Shown: positions 1-13,889 of the stretch, one piece after another
Layout: every line of letters begins with the position of its first letter
How positions within the stretch are numbered: the stretch's first letter is position 1
NCBI GenBank assembly: GCA_000149265.1
Contig: CH002594.1
Coordinates: 1-64,000, forward strand
From: Ciona savignyi
Lineage: Eukaryota > Chordata > Ascidiacea > Phlebobranchia > Cionidae
Direction: 5' to 3'
Length of the DNA stretch: 64,000 nucleotides
The notes under the pieces: generated by a model
Told to the model about the DNA's origin: nothing
Seen by the model: the letters and a program-made list of their open reading frames with translations, nothing else
The model's database searches: none
Program-made: the position numbers and the translations under genes

Positions 1-537
1 ACCGACCACAATGACGTAAGTTTGCATTGAAACGTCACAATGCTTAAAGATTAATAAATCCAAACTTAACCAGTCTGCTTCCAGAGATTAAAGTGCAGGC
101 TTACTATTTGCAGCAAACACGTTTAATTACACAAAGAAATGATAAAATAGGTCAAACTATTCGGTTTTAAATATTCAGCTGCATTTAATTATCAATTCGC
201 AAACTAAGATCCCGTTTCATTAATGTGATCACAATTTTGTAATTTTATTGTCACATTCATACTGTTAATAATGAAAGGTGGAAATAATCATATTAAGCAG
301 TTACATATCATGCTTGTTATTCTACGTAAAAAAACTGCCGTTATATAATTGGGTATGTGGCTAAATTGGTTGGTAAAGACCTTTGTATTCCCACATTCTT
401 GTGTAAACGATTCGTAAGTTCGACCATTTTAAAATTAAGCTACAGAATTCCTCATATAAAACCGCCTCATGGGGTTTGAATCGGTCGCGTCAACCATTCG
501 ACCACCCAACCGCCCCAAACGCCCAGTCAAAACTGAC

Positions 538-3500
538 TTGTCCTGGTCGTTCTCCCCGACCGTCCCATCATCTGGTTCAACCACTTGTATCTGCTCCACT
601 GGTTCGTGCATCTTCATAACCTGTGTGGAACAACTTCGTCAATAAATCTAGATAAGTACGGTAATGAGTCCGAATGATACATAAAATCCTTTTGCAAAAC
701 GATTAACATGACGAGCCTGTCAGGAGACCTGGTATAAAATGGAATTGACACCGCGTATTAAAACCGCTGGATAGACGACTGACAAGGCACTTACCAACAA
801 TGGATTAATGAGTTCAAGTGATTGAAATACCTCTCAATCATTTACAACACAGTGTTATTTATCTCAGGAGTGGGGTGTTATCACACGGTCAATCGTCAGT
901 TTACCACGTGCCCATCGTCGTAATAACCGTGGCGTTGGACATAATTAAATCGACAATTCACACGTACCGGTGTCGGTTGGGGTTGTGGTAAATCAGTTCT
1001 TTCAATTTGTTTAATTTCTTCCATTCGAGTTGTTGGCAACTTCGGAGTTGGAGACACAGCTATCCCTGAGACACAAATGCTGAATTAACGAATATAATTG
1101 AAAAAACAAATTGCTTGCGATATTAGTCCAAATTGATTCAACATTAGGAAAACTAAATAGAGTAAAAGGAGAGTAGAGAAAAATATTTTGGGGTTAAAGT
1201 TAGTGTAAGGGTTGACTTACTTTGAGTTCGAAACTTAGCCCGTTAAAAAAACTTAAATAGCGTTTTTGGTTTGTTTGCATTTTAATAAAGTCGGTTAGTA
1301 CACTAAGTTTCATTGTTGTAACCAGCACTGATACAGCAGCACTAAATTTTAAGCGGTTAAAGCATAGCTTAAAGTGGATAGGATATTTAAGTTTATCCCC
1401 GTGACTGGGAAAACATCATCTCGCGCCCACCGTCGGGTTACCGGAGCAATTGCAGTGTGTTGTATATAATTCACATGTTCCTTCAATTTAGTAGAACCCA
1501 TTCATCCGCAGCATTGAAACAATGTCCGTTAAGTATCTTGCTCAAGAACACAACCGACTATAGCTAGCGACCAGTTTCATATCTGAAACCCTTCGGCTGA
1601 AAGGCGACGCACTAAACCACCAGACTAACCAGTCGGACAAGTTAGTTCATCTCTCATCTGTGCTCACCTGGCACTGGGACACTTTGAACGATCAGATCCA
1701 TATTTGGTTGTGGGTGACCCCGATATGGGTCCCTGGAGTGAGACGTCCACAACCCCCCTGCTTGGGTCCGGGGTTGTGGTGGGGTGGATCGTCTAGGGGG
1801 CTCGTGTTGAAGCCCCACAGTAGCGGATGGGGGTGGCGGGGAATAAGTGGGGTTTCATCTTGTCGGAGTCGGGAACCCCCCCTCTCATAGTGTGGTGGGT
1901 TCTATGAGGGGGGGTGTGTAATTAGTTGTTTCTGATGACAACACCCACCATACATCGTGTCTGGCCGTGGTTGGGAAAGATCGGAGAATTGTGTTGGGAT
2001 ATTCATCCGCGTGAATGCGAAAACGTAATGGCAACACGGGCATTCGTCAGATCACCTCGCCACCGGAGCCATTGCAGTGAGTTCTGTACTGAGAGGTGCC
2101 TTTTCAATTTAGTACAGCCCATTTATCCACTACGTTCAGGCAATGTGCGCTTAGTGCTTGTCCAAGGACAAAACCCACTAACTTGGGAGCAGTTTCATAT
2201 ATTTAACTCGTCGGCTGAAAGGTGACGCACTAACCCACCACGCCAATCGGTCGGACGAATAATATTTATTCTATGGATGCCGGGCGAATACAAAACTTGT
2301 TTTCAGTCAAGTAAGACGCGACTAATAAAATTTACATTTTGTAAACGAGATACCGACTCACTCTGGCAGTCTAATCCCACGTCCCGTGTATATATCCCGG
2401 GCATGGGGAGGAAGAATCAATTCCTTCAGTTTCTGCACTTCCGCGTTGATGCTGTACCTCTGCTCCCGTTGCATCTCTATTCCGGATAAATCCAGTTTGC
2501 GCCAGTCCCACCTAACCAATGGAGGTGTTGTTACCTGGCCATGTTACGAACGATTGAATTGCCACATGGTCCTTTTTCATGGAATGCCATATGAATCGGT
2601 CGAAAAAACTTTATTAAATCAAAAAATGTATCATATTAAAGGCAATCGAACACAATCATGTTTTATCTCGGTAATTTTAAAAACGCAAGGATGGGGCAAT
2701 TTTTATGCACTTTGAGACGTTTTTTTGGTTGTACTTTAACCCATTAATCCAGTGGGTTAGGCCGAGTGCTGACAACTATCGTTTTGGCCTTTTGATCCAA
2801 ACGTGACAGAATACAATTATTGTCCAATAACCAACAATTTTACAATACTCCATCTGATGTTAAGCGTATTTTGAAAAAGCATGCTACATCAACTAACCTG
2901 TGGCCCATGGCTTCTCGTTTTCTTTTTAGTCCCCGGACTTTTTCCACCATCGCCATTTCCGCTTGGAGGCGTTGATTCTGTGTGAGTTCTTCCACAAACG
3001 CAGGTCGGTTGTTCGGGTCGAACTGGAATGTTATTGAGGGGAGGATGGTGGATTTTACCTCCGCTGTTGTAGTGTTGCTAAACGCGGTACAGGTATGCTA
3101 CGGTAAAGACATGCTACACACAAACATATGCCTTGCTTCATAGCTTATAAAGAAAAGGGGTAACTAGGCTTTATTCCGGTAAATAGGAAAACACAGTGGA
3201 GGCAATGTCATCTATTGATTGCCATTCTGCTTAAACCCGGGTTAACGGAGCTAATGCAGTGTGTTGTGAATGATTGCGACGCGCCTTTAGTTTTGGTAGA
3301 ACCTATCAATCTATACTGGATTTATGCGATGTCCGTTAAATGCCTGTCCAAGAAAACTACCATTGAGCCAGCGATTGGTAAGGCTTACATACCCTTTGAC
3401 TGCCTGCTTTCTAAGTATGAATACGACGGATACAATTTTGCAGTTGTTATTTAAGATTTTTATATCGTACTAAATTCTAGAAAGTTCCGCCTAATGCCTT

Positions 3501-5902
3501 GCCCAAGAACACAACTCCAGGCTTTTAAACATGATCCACAATAACCCATGTTGTGTTCCTAATCATATGATAAGGTATTTATTATTTATTCCTAAAAATA
3601 GGGGGTGGTTTCGATTCAACAACCTTTCGGCTGGGGGTCCGCGGCGCTACAAACAGGCAATTCGACAAAAAATGACTTGTCGTCACTTGATGTTATTAAA
3701 TAGCTTACAATGAATCGGCCAGTGTGAAACGGCACCGGTTTCGTCTTTGCCGGAAGCGAAAACGTCCGTCCTCCGAATGTATCTAGATGTCGCCGCATGA
3801 TGGGGACAGAGCGCAACACGGTTGTTGATCGAAAGAACTTGTATTCTCCATTCGTGCGTGCTTTGAATGGATGCATGATCTGAAATAAACTGCAACATTT
3901 AGGAAAAGGTTGCTTATTAATATATCAATACAACTGTAACAATATTGTGGCAACTTATGCCAGTTGAAAGGTGATGGGATCGAAATCAGCCGTTTGCTGA
4001 TCGGTCGTTATTAAGAAATACGCTGAGTGGACATTGCTTGAACCCAGTAAAATATTGGCTTCTACCAAATTGAAAGAACGTCTCAAGCATATACAACACA
4101 CAGCAATAGCTTGGTTAACTTGACGATGGACGCGAGATATTTTGACGATTGTCAGTAGTACAAAATTTTATGTTGTTAAATACTATGTAAAGATTGCTAC
4201 GAATTATGTTTAACTCATTAACCCACTGGGTCCAACAAGGTTCGTTCAGTACCACGGACACAATATAATAGTTGATTCTAGCCCGACCACCATGTATTTA
4301 GTCATCTTACCGCAGCAGCGTTCACATAAACTTCATCCCTCGTGTCTTCCCTCCAAGTATTCGGGTATTGCTCCAACACAGGGGGAAACTTCTCCACTGT
4401 TTGACTGGTGATGTAAAATTATGAGCATATAATCTTGATTCACGTGATTCACACGTTCCTTCAATTAAGAAGAACCCATTAAGCCGCTGGGTTTAGGCAA
4501 TTTCCGTAAAATCCCTTGCCCAAACACACAACTGACTAGCTACCAGTTTCGTATCTGCGACCCTTCGGCTGAAAGGCGACGCTCCTAATTGCTAGACTAA
4601 TCTGTCAGACAAATATATTATTACAGCGGACGCGGCGACCAAACCTAAACCAGCAATACAGAATAGTTTACGGCTACAGTAGTATTAGGTTATACTCATT
4701 CGAAGATAGACCTTAACAGGTTTACCCTATATTGTATAAACTAATGAATTTTCAGTAACTATATTTTAGTGTCAGCGAGATTAAAAATTATCGTCTAAAC
4801 GACATGAATTTATTTCGTTAAAAGGCTGTTGCTTGTTCTAAAGTTTGGTTGCTAACGTTGAAAAGCACTAAATGCATACAATCTTGTTACATAATAAACA
4901 AGCACGCCTCTCTATATAACAGGCATATATAAAACACAACATAACTCATACTTGGCTTGCTTCCAAGGGCTTGCTCCTCTATTCTGGGGGGTCGATCGAA
5001 GTCGAGAATGCGGGGTAAATGGGGGGAGAATGGGTGAGTGCTGCATGTTTGTACTTTGCTATGGAGGGGATAGGGGTGGGTGACTGACTTTTAGAAGTCG
5101 TTTATAAATACATACGACACATCTAGTAATAACTTATGTTGTTGTTCTAGCGGGATTATCAGGTAAAGCCTACGGACTACAAAACAACTGGGTTAGTGCG
5201 TTAGCAAAATGGCTTAAGGTTTAAAACTGGTTGCCAGTTAGGATAGGATATTCATGTTTATTCCCGTGGATGAGAAAACGTAAGGGAGTTAATACACAGG
5301 CAATCGTCAGATCTATTCGCGCTCACCGTCGGGTAACCGGAGCTTTTGCAGTGTGTTGTGTATGATTAAGACGTTTCTTTAATTTGGTAGAAATCATTAA
5401 TCTACTGGGTTTAGGCAATATCCGTTAAGTTCCTTGGACAAAGACACAACCGACTAGCTCGCAATCAGTTTCGACCAGAAACCTTTCGGCTGAAAGGCGG
5501 CGCACTAACCCACCACGCCAGTATGGGATAGTTTGTCGGTTTTGTCCTTGGGCAAAGCATTTAGCGGACTTTGCCTAAAACCGGTAAATTATACTAGCAA
5601 AACCAAAACTGAAAAAACGCCTCAATCATAGACAACAAACTGCAATAGCTTCCGTAACCTGATGGTGGGCGCGAGGTAATCTATATCCCTCTTCATAGAC
5701 GTAACTTTCTTTCACTTTTTTATTCGATTTAACAACTAATCGCTACATTTTCACATCCAATCTATAGCTGATTAAGCTTTGATTGATTGTAGACAGTTCT
5801 CAACTTAACTTCTAGGCCATAAAACGTCACAATACTCACTGTGATGATATCTTGAGCCGGTGACACAGTTGGTATCAGGTTCGATGGTTTTTGTTGAAGC
5901 AT
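538..5902 (-). CDS. Same EF-hand-like gene, haplotype A, exons 1-9 only
   Basis: Exons: 5840-5902 (ATG at 5902), 4952-5040, 4311-4404, 3709-3879, 2898-3022, 2362-2511, 1668-1883, 968-1065, 538-620. They match the first nine exons of the contig 2 copy one for one; the remaining four exons should lie left of position 1. Exons 6 and 8 keep the reading frame here. Exon 7 is 7 nt longer than the other copy, through a G-run plus a nearby insertion, and so shifts frame. Exon 5 is best started after ATTCCAG, which places a 4-nt difference between the copies in the intron. In exon 6 the apparent stop (CCAGAGTGA) overlaps a GTGAGT donor; splicing there continues in frame into exon 7. Introns carry several SINEs. 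Confidence 0.65.
1378..1650 (-). mobile_element. First-type SINE, reverse strand
   Basis: Reads as the reverse complement of the SINE: TTTATCCCCGTGACTGGG, CACCGTCGGGTTACCGGAG, then CTTCGGCTGAAAGGCGACG. Its haplotype B equivalent is 21433-21705. It lies in an intron of the EF-hand-like gene (sense orientation). Further reverse copies in A and B: 1976-2268 / 22027-22319, 3155-3420 / 23196-23460, 4440-4620 / 24498-24672, 5240-5523 / 25295-25585, and the internally deleted pair 38822-38952 / 31725-31855. Confidence 0.75.
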
Positions 5903-7412
5903 GTTGACAAAACAAACTTCTTTATACTAATTCCCCTTACAAGTGCAGTATTTTTTACCTATTATATTTCCGAACCTTATTTACTGTACATTAAATCTTT
6001 GTTATTATATCCTCATGAGATTGAGTTCGTGTATTGAACTAATACACATTTGATTGAATCAGAAACCGGTATAATTAGAACTTATAGCTAATATTTACGT
6101 AGAGACAATATACAACTTACAAATACTTGTTATATAAGAAATCTGCTATTATTTCTACTAACAACACCTCTAAAGGTCGCTAAGGTATGAAGTGACTATT
6201 TTCACTCAAAGGGTTGAAACCTAACCAGTTTAAAGGTCCTTGCTGAAACCTGACACTATTGTACAGTCGCATTCTCGGCTGCTGTTTATTTGTTTGTTTG
6301 TGGCCGAACTTGTAAGACTAGATTTCGTGAACGCCTACTGTGAGGTGACAGTTTCATACACGCGGGCCTGGCGTGGCTTTAATTTCAATCATAAGTGTGG
6401 TCGAATAGGTAACGCGAGCGATTCATATATCGCTTCCTATATATAAAAAGATGGACTAAGTGACGAGTCTATCATGAGTTCGTAACTTAGCTCGGTGAAA
6501 AAAGCTTAAACCATGTGTGGCAAAGAACGACTGATTAGTATCCTTAATTCTAAAGGAAAAAGCTTGATGATATTTAATATAAGTGACATAAACTTCGAGA
6601 TCTTGTTATGATCATTGTTTCGAATATATTTGTTAGTTGATGGCTTTCATTCCATTGCAAGCAAAAACAACTTTCAACAAATTTCATTCATTTTCCAAGA
6701 TTTTTGTACGTAGGCCTTAAAACACCCCATTCACAATTGTACTAAACTAGGTCTCAACTCCCCGCACAATTGTATAAAAACTAAAAAAGTGTTATATGTT
6801 ATATTAAATTTATTTCACTTATATTTTATATTTTAACGCATTATGTTTTATATTTTAACGCGCTTTTTACATTTTTGGTTTTTATATAAACATTAATTTT
6901 TTATATTTTAGTTTTAATTATGATATAGACTTGATTCTAGGTCATATTTAAACAGCATGTCCTTTGGGCCACACAATAGTACGCACATGACTGTTTTACT
7001 AAATCCGCCAAGAGAAACGTGATATTTACCCTTGATCACCACCTGACGGACCGTTTTCACTAAGTTGCCCACATGATAATCGGTTGTCGGTAATACTGTG
7101 TATTTTCAGCTGAAAGGCGACGCACTAAACCACCAGCTTAACCCGTCAGACGGTTATGGGTGCTAGTAACATTATTTAAATTGGAACGGTCGTTTGGCCG
7201 AATAATTAACATGATCGATTCAAATATAAAATTATCAAAACGTTATTAACGCAACCAATACAGATACCCATTTCGATAATGAAGGTCTTTGTGATGAGAC
7301 CATCAGAAACCTGGCCTGGTGTAAAAATAGGGAATAAAAATTAATAGATGGTAAATAGCGCTTTGTTACAAAAGGCTATTTTATTAAATGCTGATTGTGT
7401 TAGAAATGAAAT

Positions 7413-7848
7413 ATTTTCCAAGTTTGTTTAATTATAAACATATATGTTTAGTGGACCAACAATCCACAACCGAAATTGAATCATCCTGTCAGGCGGCACT
7501 TACTAGAAACTAAAACTTAGAAAGAAATTAATCGTTTTCTATCCTAAGTTTCGGGAATTCCCCGTGGTTTATACCCCCAAAATAGGGCTCTATAGATAAA
7601 ATTAGCTAAAAATTGTGTCAGTCTGATTTATATACTTTCCACACATTTTTGTTTATCGTCTTTGGGGGGTATAAACCCCGGAGAAATTCTCGTTAATATT
7701 ATTCATTCACGTTGTAATTCCCAGCTGTATCCTGTACGGGGTGATCGTGTGTTATAATTTTGTGTCCAGAATTTGTATGTTAGGGGATTACTTTTCCTAC
7801 GTTGTGGTATACTTCTACAAGCCATTATCGGATTGATGTTTTATTTTT
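7413..7848. other. About 435-bp segment present only in haplotype A
   Basis: The B copy jumps from TTAGAAATGAAAATA to TTATACAAAAACTATC (27590-27625) without it. It contains an inverted repeat pairing 7553-7591 (GTGGTTTATACCCCCAAAA) with 7660-7692 (TTTGGGGGGTATAAACC). No reading frame. Confidence 0.65.
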
Positions 7849-8266
7849 GTATTACCACAAAACTATCAAAATCAAGCAGGTGTAACATTTTTTCCAAAAA
7901 GAAAAAAGGATAAGTAGGATATATGCATATTTCTAACTGAACGCAACTGATCTTCTAACGTAACGCAGTGTGGTTTTTAACGTAACGCCTTGCGTTATCT
8001 GATCAGAATGATAAAGTGGTTGTGTTTGTATTTTGCACAGCAGACGTCAAAAGTGACGCTTTACTCCAGAAGCCTCGAAGCATTAAAACGTGAAATGAAT
8101 AACCGCGTTGTTAAGTATGTTGTGAGGATTGATGACTGCAGATTGAACTAGTAAACAAATCCTGCATGTTGTATGGTGGCGGAGATAACTTATGTGGCGT
8201 TTTAAGTAGATTTCGATATTTATTTTGTAGATTTCGACATAGTGCTAGTGGTTTGTGGTATATAAA

Positions 8267-10327
8267 ATGAACTATTTTGACCATTGGGTGCAGTGGATGA
8301 ACAGAGCGATATGCAGCACAGGTAGGCTTTAATAGTTTAGAATAAATCTCAGATATGTATACGCATTATACATTATAATGCATTAATTTTATACAGTTGT
8401 CGTTCTGCCGCTAGTCACCGCTTGGCTTGTTATCCCCGTGACTATGATTGTGTTGGGTAAGTGCCTGCATGTGACCGCATTTTAGTGATCTATCACTTTA
8501 AGATAACTTTGTTTCATTAAATATTTAAATAAGCCTTTTAATTATTCATAAAGTATCGAAACGTTGTTCCAGGTTTTAAAAATCTCACTACTTGCCCTAT
8601 TCAACCGAATATACCAGTATGGCTGGTGGTGGGAGGGTTTATGGTCCTCGCAACCACGACTTGCGCATGCAATTGTTGCAGAGGTAGTTCCAAGTACGAA
8701 GAGGTTCGGTCCAACTCACAGAGCATCTGTTCTATCGTCGTATCTGCTCTACATATCATCTGGTTTGTGATTGGTGAGTTTAAATAAAGAAAATAATTTC
8801 TCGCACAACCATTGGTCGAAAAAACAATACGTTTAAGCGCCTTAACGTTACAACTACACAACTCGCCAACTTAATAACAACAACTCATAATTACGCCTCA
8901 GGCAAATAATAATCGCATTTATTGTCCGATTAGCATGGTGGGTTAGTGCGTCGCCTTCAGCTCAAAGGTTGCAGATTCGAAACTGGTTGCTGGCCGGTCG
9001 GATATGTCCTTGAACAGGGCAATTAGCTGGCATTGCCTAAAATCAATTGAATGATGGGATTTACCTAATTAAAGGTATGAATCAATCATAAACAACACAC
9101 TGCAATAGATGTGATCTGACGATTGCCCGTGTGTTAACCCCCTTGCGATTTTTCATTCACATGAACAAACATGATTGTCCTATTTTTTAAGCAGCGGAAT
9201 CATGTCAAGGGAACATACACATTTTCACATCGAAATGATTTTAAGTTAAACTAGTTAACATTTCCGTTTCTTTATGACGTGAACCGGATGAATTTGAGGC
9301 TCATCTTTTTATTTTAACTTTATAAAGCCCTGTAAAAAATATTCGCTTGGAAAAACAGGTATTGCAAATTTGGGTTTACAAATAGCAAAATATTTTAATA
9401 ATAATCTTTCACAACAATATAAAAATGATGGTGGAAGTAGTTAGAGGGGCATGTATAACACTCACAGGGCATTGAACCGGCGAATTGAAACTGTAGTAAA
9501 GACGCAGCTGGAGAGACTTGAACTTAAACGAAACATGACTGTATACAAACCGCACTTTGACGCATTTAAGTGCACAGTCGACACGGATATAAGGATGAAC
9601 GATCCTGTGACCTAATGGTTAACGCGACTGATATACGAACCAATCATGTAAATATCTTAGGGACGCTTCCGCAATAGGTTTGAAACTTAGCATGGTAAAA
9701 GTGTTGTTTATTTATGTTTAACTTTGGTTGCTTTTTTGGCATTGTCCTTGAATAATATCTACTGAGCGTATATCGACTAAATCTATTGAGGTAATAAGTT
9801 GTTCTAGAATCGAAGGAACGTCTTATTAATGTACAACTTACTAAATTGACTTTGGTAACCAAACGGTGGGCACAAGGTAATCTGACATTAACATATGCAA
9901 TAAAGTCCCTTGCATTTCCCCACTCACGGAAATAAAAAATAACATCGTATTAATATACAACTGCTTTGGTAACCAAACGGTGGGGCAATAAAGCACCTTT
10001 TGCATTTTCTCATCCACGAGAATAAAAAATAATATCAACCATTTCCTTTACAAAATTTATCAAAACGTTTCAGGTAACGTTTGGGTTCTTCAAATCTACC
10101 CCCCAGTAACCCGATTGCCGGTTGCAACTGGCGTCCCTGGCAACTCCACTCCAGTCCCCACTTTCGTGACGCAACCGGCAGAGAAAGTTGATTGCAATCA
10201 CGCTACTTATTATCTCGCATTTTCTCTCATAATTGGAACATACGGTCTGCTCATTATTCTGGTCAACATTGCGTGCATAACTTTCCTGATTTTTCGTGTT
10301 CGTGAAATCTATACTGTGAGTGAATGA
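8267..10327 (+). CDS. TMEM272-like four-pass membrane protein (haplotype A)
   Basis: Four exons: 8267-8321, 8397-8456, 8573-8773, 10074-10327, all joined in phase 1 with GT/AG ends; 189 residues. Hydrophobic segments lie near residues 20-38, 54-73, 85-110 and 148-175. Family-like features are a CPIQPNIPVWL stretch just before TM2, the WFVIGNVWVLQIYPP motif at the end of TM3, and a DCNHATYYLAF entry into TM4, as in the vertebrate TMEM272 group (function unknown, presumed plasma membrane). The loop between TM3 and TM4 is rich in Pro, Thr and Val and has one NST site. A TATATAAA string directly abuts the ATG, so the true 5' end is unclear. The intron before the last exon carries a SINE. It diverges from the minus-strand EF-hand-like gene starting at 5902. 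Confidence 0.85.
8930..9185 (+). mobile_element. First-type SINE (tRNA-like head, TATCC-type tail)
   Basis: A near full-length example: head GTGGGTTAGTGCGTCGCC, box-B-like ATTCGAAACTGG, body ACACACTGCAATAG, and end GCCCGTGTGTTAACCCCC then CATTCACATGAACAAACATGA. It lies in the TMEM272-like intron. Other plus-strand copies are at 3960-4135, 5523-5700, 10425-10715, 13990-14125, 15263-15350, 18950-19225, 24015-24215, 25585-25745, 30098-30365, 32375-32500, 39333-39600 and 59855-60005. I believe this is the abundant Ciona SINE, by recall. Confidence 0.8.
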
Positions 10328-10885
10328 GCTACAAGAGTAAACACAGCGGTGTTGTTGTGTTTATTCAAACAATTCATTTGTTCGACATAAACGTTTGTTT
10401 GTGTATTGCTGTAATATAGAATGACCAGTACATGGTGTATTGGACCTTCAGTCCAAAGGTTGCGGATTCGAAACTAGCCACTAGCTAGTCGCTCATTTTC
10501 GTGGTTGGGCTTTTGTGGACGTTGCTTGAACCCACTGTCTTTAATGCGTTTTACAAAAATTGAAACAACACTTCAATTATAACATACACTGCATTTAGGC
10601 CAGTTACCCGACGTGGGGGAAGATAATCTGATGATTAACTGCATGATATCTCTCTCTTGCTTTTTCCCATTCACAGATGTAAAAAAAAATATGAATATCC
10701 TAACTTATCTAGTCGTTTTATGCTACCACCGACCGCCATCTATAGTTAGATGCTCCTGCTTTTCATTTTATCGCGTGCAAGTAAAGCTTGTCGTCAATAT
10801 CAATTTAGTCTCATTAAAGAAATGATCGTTCTAATTTGACTGACAACTAATAAAGATGAAAACTCTTGTTGTTTTGGCTAGCATA

Positions 10886-13800
10886 TGTAGCATTTCGTAT
10901 AGTATATATTTGTTTTAATTTATGTCTAAAATATTTTGTGTTTTAACGTCGTTTTTTGCGTTTCAAGTTTACCGACTCTCACGTTTTATTACTTAGTACG
11001 TAATTATCACCTTGTACGGGCCTTTTGTATTTTTGCCGTTTAAATCATTAACATAGTTTTTTCACCCAATTCCCACAGTTAGTCAAACGTGCAGATGTGA
11101 AACGTCTCGCACGTAAACTTTTCGCACCTTGTAAATTCCCTATATATTTTGGAAATTTAAAATAACCTAATAATAACCTACAATAACGTACTTGAGATAA
11201 CTTGCGTTATGCTGTATAACGTACTAAGTAACTCGCTTCGAGAATAAACCTTATATTGAATGAGACGCAGAATACAACTAAAGTGAATCAAGAGTTATCG
11301 ACTTCGAGTGTAAGATCAAGACTTTACAAGTCGTGGCTATACAACTATGTTAGCGAGCTTTTTGAGGACAGAGCAAGCTATGTCAAGTTCAAAGTAACCA
11401 GAATAGAGATCTCTATCGAAAAGCGACGAGCAGAAGTACAAAAACAGCGCGAGCCCACATTGTTGAGTCCGACGTGATAATGGACACGCACCTTACCGAA
11501 ACGAACAATTTCCGACGTCAACTTCAATTCGAAGTTTCAAGTACATTGGCAACGACGAGTGGCCCAACGCAATTTATCTAAGAAGCAAAAATTCAAAAAC
11601 AAGCAACTTCAAGCATCAAGTAAGAAACGCCCCTTTTCGCTGGACGAAGTTGGTGACTATACATGAACAAGACAACGCACTCTATTGAAATCAAGTTGAT
11701 AAGCATCGTCTTCGCCGACGAAAGAAGATAATCTGCAAGACGACGTTCCCTTTACGAAATATGAAAGAGTTGTATTATTATTTTTGTAGCTTCTAAATTG
11801 TTTATGTAATTATTAGTCTGCAACGATCGCAAACACTAGTGTTCCTGGTTTGGTTGAATGGTACTAGGCTATTGTAAGAATGCATAATATCGGTGTTTTA
11901 CTCTACAGACTTCTTACAAACACGAAGAGCAAATGCGCCTTCAACAACTGCTACATATGCACTTCATCTTAAACAAGGTCAGTAACGCTTTTACGATTAT
12001 GCTATCATGAGCTTGAGTCAATGATGCCATGCTTCGCCAACCCATCCGGTATATAGGCACATTTACACGTCAAACGACGTTTGTTTTGTTCGTTCGCGCC
12101 AGATTTTCATTGTTACCGCCGACAAGGCGTTAGTTTTCTTTTAATCGCCTCACGCAAATTATGCGTCTCGTTCAAGCGATTACACACTCGTTTTAGCAGC
12201 GGCTCGAATTTTGTTTCTTATCCTGCGAAGTCAGATCGCCCCTGCCCCGCGCGTTTACGCTCAGCCCGTGTAAATAAGTGAGCGTCCCCGCTTTACAACG
12301 CCACAGTTTATTGCACGATACCAGCATACTTTCGTATAGCTATGGTAATCGCGCCGCATGTAAATGCGATGTCTAATTGTCTAATCGCCTCTCAGTCAAT
12401 GTGTCGGATGTTCCAAACCGAATATATTTCGTGTGTAAAACAGGCTTTTACAAACACTGCACAGTTATGACGAGACACGGCTTATGTCCTGCTTACTAAA
12501 AGTTTTCTTTTGTTTGTTGATGGAAATACATCCGCGCAAGATTATTTCCCTTATTCGTTACGAGTCGTAAAACCTACATATGACAGGTCGCTCGGTTTTT
12601 GTTTTTGCGTTTTTATTAATTGCGCTTTCGTCGCATATCGCGAGATCATCGCTGCATTTATTTCATGCTCACTCATTAGTGAGTAACCAGGCGTACACGC
12701 CTTGGTTTATTAGCTGGCAAAGTATAAAAAATATGGCTCATGTGATGCAAATTGTGGCGTTGCTACCTTGAATATGAGATGTCACTTTTACTACATATTC
12801 CACCTATAACATTTATCACGCATTAACATACATGACACCAGATTTTTATGCACGATTGCACAATTCTAGCTTTGTACTTAATTCTCCCAACCAGGTTATT
12901 CTAGTTTTTGCAGGATTAACGTGAGAAATGCTCGAAACTTCGTGAGATCGTTTACCCCATGACTTCGATTGTTATTTCGACTGAACATCCGAAATGCTCA
13001 ACGAGACCGTGATTTTATTTTCTCAAACTTAACAAAATGTGGAAAAAATGAGATGTTGTAGCATTTCGTATAGTATATATTTGTTTTAATTTATGTCTAA
13101 AACATTTTGTGTTTTAACGTCGTTTTTTTGCGTTTCAAGTTTTCCGACTCTCACATATTATTACCCGTTACGTAATTATCACCTTGTACGGGCCTTTGTA
13201 CTTTTGCGTTTTAAATCGTTAACATAGTTTTTCAACCTAATTCCCCACAGTTAGTCAAACGTCGGCCAGATGTGGAAAACCGTCTTGGGCCACGTCGAAA
13301 CTTTTTTCCGCACCTTGTAAATTCCCTATATATTCTGGAAATTTATATAACCTAAAATATAACCTACAATAACGTACTTGAGATAACTTGCGTTATGCTG
13401 TATAACGTACTAAGTAACTCGCTTCGAGAATAAACCGTATATTGAATGAGACGCAGAATACAACTAAAGTGAATCAAGAGTTATGAACTTCGAGTTTAAG
13501 ATTAAGACAGTACAAATCGTGGTCACTATAATTATTAGTGTGCGATCTGTGGAGAATAGACTTTCCGCTGCGCAGCTCGCGAGAGACCGTTAGGCAGCCA
13601 GCCTACCGAACTAAGCTCAGCTAACGCCCGGTCAGTTAAGCTACAAAAGAAAGCGCGAGCCCACATTGTTGAGCCCGACGTGATAATGGACACGCACCTT
13701 CCCGAAACGAACAATTTCCGACGTCAACTTCAACTAGAAGTTTCAAGTACATTGGCAACGACGAGTGGCCCAACGCAATTTATCTAAGAAGCAATTTCAA

Positions 13801-13889
13801 AACCAAGCAATTTCAAGCATCAAGTAAGAAACGCCCCTTTTCGCTGGACGAAGTTGGTGACTATATAACAAGACAACGCACCCTATTCA
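10886..13889. mobile_element. LTR retrotransposon array, left part (haplotype A)
   Basis: First LTR 10886-11459, internal region 11460-13056, second LTR 13057-13665, start of a second internal region to the N gap. LTRs begin TGTAGCATTTCG and end GAGCCCACA (TG...CA). Target duplication CATA at 10882-10885 matches 37657-37660 beyond the last LTR. The internal region is about 1.6 kb with no gag/pol-like reading frame, so this is a non-autonomous (TRIM-like) element. A purine-rich stretch (GGAAAAAATGAGATG) precedes the second LTR as a plausible polypurine tract. Orientation is taken from the tract position. Confidence 0.8.

Larger units (their letters stand above)
1..10885 (+). repeat. Haplotype A segment, left part
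   Basis: Aligns base for base, with scattered substitutions and indels, to 20056-30560 in the same orientation. Position 1 equals 20056, and the duplicated segment evidently continues left of the window. Contains nine exons of the EF-hand-like gene and the TMEM272-like gene. Confidence 0.95.

Noticed and set aside
435-617. 60-residue minus-strand frame as a separate small gene
   Set aside because: The part beyond 538 is SINE-derived; the first part fits as exon 9 of the EF-hand-like gene with a GTCAGT donor.
1926-2225. 99-codon plus-strand frame (repeated at 21977-22276)
   Set aside because: Lies over a reversed SINE; the open frame is a by-product of the repeat.
8260-8267. TATA box for the TMEM272-like gene
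   Set aside because: It directly abuts the start codon, leaving no room for a transcription start site and 5' UTR.
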